Below the pieces are notes generated by a model. The model was not told where the DNA came from, ran no database searches, and saw nothing but the letters and a program-made list of their open reading frames with translations. Position numbers and translations under genes: made by a program. From positions 36,305,212 through 36,369,211 of the forward strand of contig OY282609.1 in assembly GCA_958298945.1 (NCBI GenBank): a DNA stretch of 64,000 nt. Reading direction: 5' to 3'. Positions 60,661 to 64,000 of the stretch are shown in pieces. Source of the DNA: Atherix ibis (Eukaryota; Arthropoda; Insecta; Diptera; Athericidae). Numbering within the stretch: the stretch's first letter is position 1; each line of letters starts with the position of its first letter.

Positions 60661-63589
60661 ACCTAAGCAAAATGAAAGAATAAACTGATGTATTTGTCGA
60701 TTGGTCATATTGTAGAATAAACAAACGTAGATAGGCAAAAGTAAAGGCAGGATGACGAAGAAGAAATAAAAAGAAATAAATAAATCTACCAAATATCTAC
60801 GAGTATCTACACTATAATGCGAACTAAAAAGAGATTCTGGTTTGCCTGCACTTCAGCGCTAAGCAAAAGCTCAAAAAAAAACTTAACACGAAATATATTG
60901 AGTGTTGAGTGTTTAATACTCGCCTGCTCACTCTCAGTACGTTTTTAACTACTCTGGAAGTTAAGGAGAAGATCAGATCACCATCAGTTGGCGGCAATCA
61001 CATCGCCCTCTTATTGAAGTGATCGTAATGCTATCTGTACTGAGTTTGTTAACCAAGAAGTAGCTGAGGTTCACTATGCATACTCGTATAGTGGTCGAAT
61101 GCATTGGTTGATGCGAGTAAAATAGCAACGGCAAATAAATCGCAGATGTTCGAGTTTTCAACAACAGTGCTTTGGGGTTGATCTAGTCTGGCTTGGTCTG
61201 GTTTGATTTGTCCTAGGAGGGTCCTAACTTTCAACTTAGACTGACCTGCTCTAAGCAAGTCTAGATTGCACTAATATGAACTGACCCGGCTTAGTTTATC
61301 TCTCCTCAGCAAGAGGGTCTTGCAAATATTTACTACTCATTCATTTACATACTTAATTTGCTTATTTTGAAATATCAGCCATCTATTGTACTTTCGGTAT
61401 ACCGAACGCTTACCGAAATAAGCTGATTGTAAAAATGCGGTTGCATTGATTTCTTACCTCACATATGTGTACTATATATAATTTCTTGAGCTACTTTTGT
61501 CTGGTTGTTGATTTGCAATACAAGCGGGGGATTCAGGGGCAATTCTGAATTATTAGTGACACTGTTATGCATATAAGCATATTTATCTTTATATAAGAGC
61601 AAACTATGCAACTGAACTATAAAACGATTGAATATATTCACAACACATTACTCAGTCAATCTCTTGGAGAGTAGACTCGTATAGCTCACCTACGAGTAGT
61701 AATACGTCTGTGTTTGTAATCTGTGCCCCCAATATCCCGTGTTTAATTTCTACTGTTCGTGCAGCCACAGGTTATAAAAGGAATGCAATTTGCTTCTTCA
61801 GGTGGCATCCGGATATTCGGAATAGTTCAGTTGCATACCATCATATATGCAGCTTTTTATGGGCATACAATCACCACTTAAACATACAATATATTGCATA
61901 TAATATTTCCCCACTACTGATTCCCTCATTTTGGTCTTCCGTCTGTTAACAATCATTATTTTCTCTTTATGCTTTTCATCCAATAATATGCATTTCTTGT
62001 ACTCTTATATATACGTATGGAAGAGGTGCGACTATAAAGTAATATGAAACAATATACTTACATATGTATATAGGAGTACTAATATATATGTAGGTATTTA
62101 TATAAGTAATCATTTTATATATTGTCGAATAATGTGGAATTTAGGACCATAAGTGTGCATGCATGCATTAATATAGCAATCAGAATATGCTGATGTAGTT
62201 AGTGTCATTCACTTATACAAACGAAGAATATAATTTGCTCTCATTAGTGAGTGAGTGAATTTCTTTGCACTTTAGTGTTTACTGTTTACCTAATCCCCTC
62301 GGTTTTCTGGTTGCTCTGATGTGGTTTGTATATATTTTGCGCTCGTTTTCTCTTCTCATGCATGGAATTTAAAAAGACCACGAACATATAAAGGATGTTG
62401 ATCGGAAGCGGTTAATCATTACCTCTAACGCAATTATCATCAGTGTGGTGATCACTGCCATCATCGACATTGCAATAATCGAAGACAATATCATCTTCAT
62501 CATCATCATCAGCAGCAGTAAGTTTCGTCATCAATATTACTGATATCAATATCACCTTCGGCGACATATTGCAATTTAGTTATAAGAATCCGAAAATTGG
62601 GAAATGAATATCAGATACTGTGATATTCCAGTGCCTGCAGACCACTTTATAAACATTAGTACAAAAACAACAGCGAGAAACAGAAGTTACTGAAAATAAG
62701 TCTGCATGCTTGAAGTTGCAAAGTGAAAATACACAATGAACGATGGTTTTTACACTACATCCTACTCTTACACACTACAGTAACTATACAAAGATGAGTT
62801 TTCACACTTAATAATTTGATGTCATAATTGGTAAAAATTTAGGTTAAAATAGATTTGAATTTATAACTTTTAATATTAGTAGTAAATAATCAGAAAATAT
62901 TATACTAATTATAAAAAATAAGGGCAACTGAATTTAAGCATTTCTAATGAAAACATATGCTATTTCTAAGAACTGCAACTGAATTAGTCCGAATATCCAG
63001 ATGCCGCCTGAAGAGGAGAATGGCATTTCTGTAAGCATGATATTGTATCTACTTTTGGTTTTAATTTGAAATTCAGATAAGGCTTTATCTAAATTAATAT
63101 TATACACATATGTTTAGCCATATAGAGCTCTGAATTGTCATACACCTACGGCAATTTCTGGGTATGAGAACAGGTAACTAACAGAAAAGTTATTTTTTAC
63201 AGGAGTAATTAAAACTAATTGAGTTGTTTTAAGTTTTTATTATGTTTTAACATTAAATAGATAAATTAATTTTGAATTAAATGACTGGTTTTGTATTTAT
63301 ACAAAAAATATATTTAGAATAGTAATTGTTACTTGAAAGATAAAAGATAATCTATTCAAAAGGAATTTGTATTCCATAAAAATTCATGGAAAAATAAGAG
63401 ATAGATTATCGAAATTAAGAAAATAAATAAAGCAAAATAAGAAAGGATTAAGTAAGAAAAAATTTGCACAATAAAGATACAATTAGTCCTTTAGTTGATA
63501 TAAGCAACTAATGATTGAATATATAATGATATATTCAATCATTAGATGACGAGGTTCAACTTAGATTTTTTGCAAATATGTTATCTTAC
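60661..63589. other. mixed-composition non-coding stretch, no gene supported
   Basis: Composition is less AT-rich than elsewhere. It includes a 14-bp palindrome TTCGGTATACCGAA at 61393-61406, a CAT/CAG triplet tract at 62490-62519, and a 17-bp-arm hairpin at 63508-63545. Open frames such as 61049-61258 (minus) have no recognisable motifs. Confidence 0.45.
63508..63545. repeat. 17-bp perfect inverted repeat
   Basis: CTAATGATTGAATATAT and its exact complement are separated by AATG. It lies close to the retrotransposon remnant that starts near 63600. Confidence 0.75.
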
Positions 63590-63599
63590 TGTATGTCAA

Positions 63600-64000
63600 T
63601 AATCCATCGGACTTATTGTATGATTAATCTTCTATTTCCGAAAAGAGTTTTTTTTAGATATTTAGCATCATCAACGGTGCGACATTCGGTAGTCCGGTCT
63701 CGGTTTGCTGAATCAAACAACACCAGATATACCGGTATTACGCTGTAGTCTTCCAGTTCAACAATCGCAGCTGTCAGTAGTCTAGTTAAGACTTCTTTCA
63801 GTAGTCTAGCTAAGAACGTCGCCCCACTTAAGACCTGCCTCATTTTCTGGTACCATAAATAACGCCACTGTAGATTTTCTGAACAGGATCTTTCTCATTC
63901 ATACGGATTAAGTGTCCAGGCCATCGCAGTCTATTGAGCTTGATTTTTAGTCACAACCGGGTCGTACAGCGGTACATCCTCTATTCGTTAAACAGGCTGC
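63600..64000 (-). pseudogene. 3' end of a degenerate non-LTR retrotransposon ORF
   Basis: One minus-strand frame, broken by many stops, reads KIKLNRLRWPGHLIRMNEKD near 63950-63895. It continues PVQKIYSGVIYGTRK and, further on, LLNWKTTA, IWCCLIQQTETGLP. This pattern is the C-terminal tail of many insect LINE ORF2 proteins: an RLRW-GH-RM motif, then GTR/GRP, then a WRTTA-like motif and a Leu-Gln-Gln-Ala-Lys-Thr-like ending. The rest of the element would lie beyond the right edge. A 24-bp in-frame duplication (63774-63791 and 63798-63815) sits in the degraded middle. The clade is not assigned. Confidence 0.6.

Noticed and set aside
1..64000. CRISPR arrays, bacterial operons, riboswitches, integrons
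   Set aside because: The sequence is clearly animal nuclear DNA with fly transposons. No regularly spaced identical repeats or prokaryotic gene layout is present.

Overview
The window looks like nuclear DNA of a higher dipteran fly. It is strongly AT-rich, gene-poor, full of long A/T runs, and seeded with insect-type transposons: several mariners, a DD41D 'rosa'-like element and jockey-clade retrotransposon pieces. I recognise one host coding exon, on the minus strand at 37032-37554. It encodes the Gln/Asn-rich N-terminus of Lowfat (lft), the fly LIX1-family protein. The exon ends in a clean splice donor, in the phase the family predicts. I found no further lft exon on the minus strand, so positions 1-37031 are probably intron, with the LIX1 domain exons lying beyond the left edge. 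Everything above 37577 is then lft upstream or 5'UTR territory, or intergenic DNA. A tephritid or related acalyptrate fly is my guess; the species cannot be fixed from this sequence.

Layout. 1-907: right-hand part of a mariner (copy 1). 3050-5745: a jockey-type reverse transcriptase relic, split by a nested DD41D element at 4059-5287. 10997-11219: a patchwork insertion flanked by a 59-bp duplication. 12935-13094: an unidentified, exon-like minus-strand frame. 13587-14396: an internally deleted mariner of a second lineage (copy 3). 18646-19936: a complete-length mariner with perfect TIRs and two lesions (copy 2, same lineage as copy 1). 26218-26695: a 5'-truncated jockey 3' end. 37032-37576: the lft exon. 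38150-38780 and 40600-42060: compositionally unusual islands that may be 5'UTR exons. 44116-45340: a second mariner of the copy-3 lineage (copy 4). 54831-54931: a 48-bp-arm perfect palindrome. 60050-60660: a triplet-repeat-rich island. 63600-64000: the 3' end of another degenerate non-LTR retrotransposon.

No bacterial-type system, CRISPR array, tRNA or rRNA gene could be supported, and I found no convincing new multigene system. The best leads are transposon biology: two mariner copies share loss of the third catalytic Asp, one copy has its right end replaced by an inverted duplication, and the patchwork insertion has a traceable donor. The near-perfect long hairpin and a few unidentified open frames in GC-richer islands also merit checking. 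Pattern counts and family assignments come from reading by eye and from family knowledge, not from searches.
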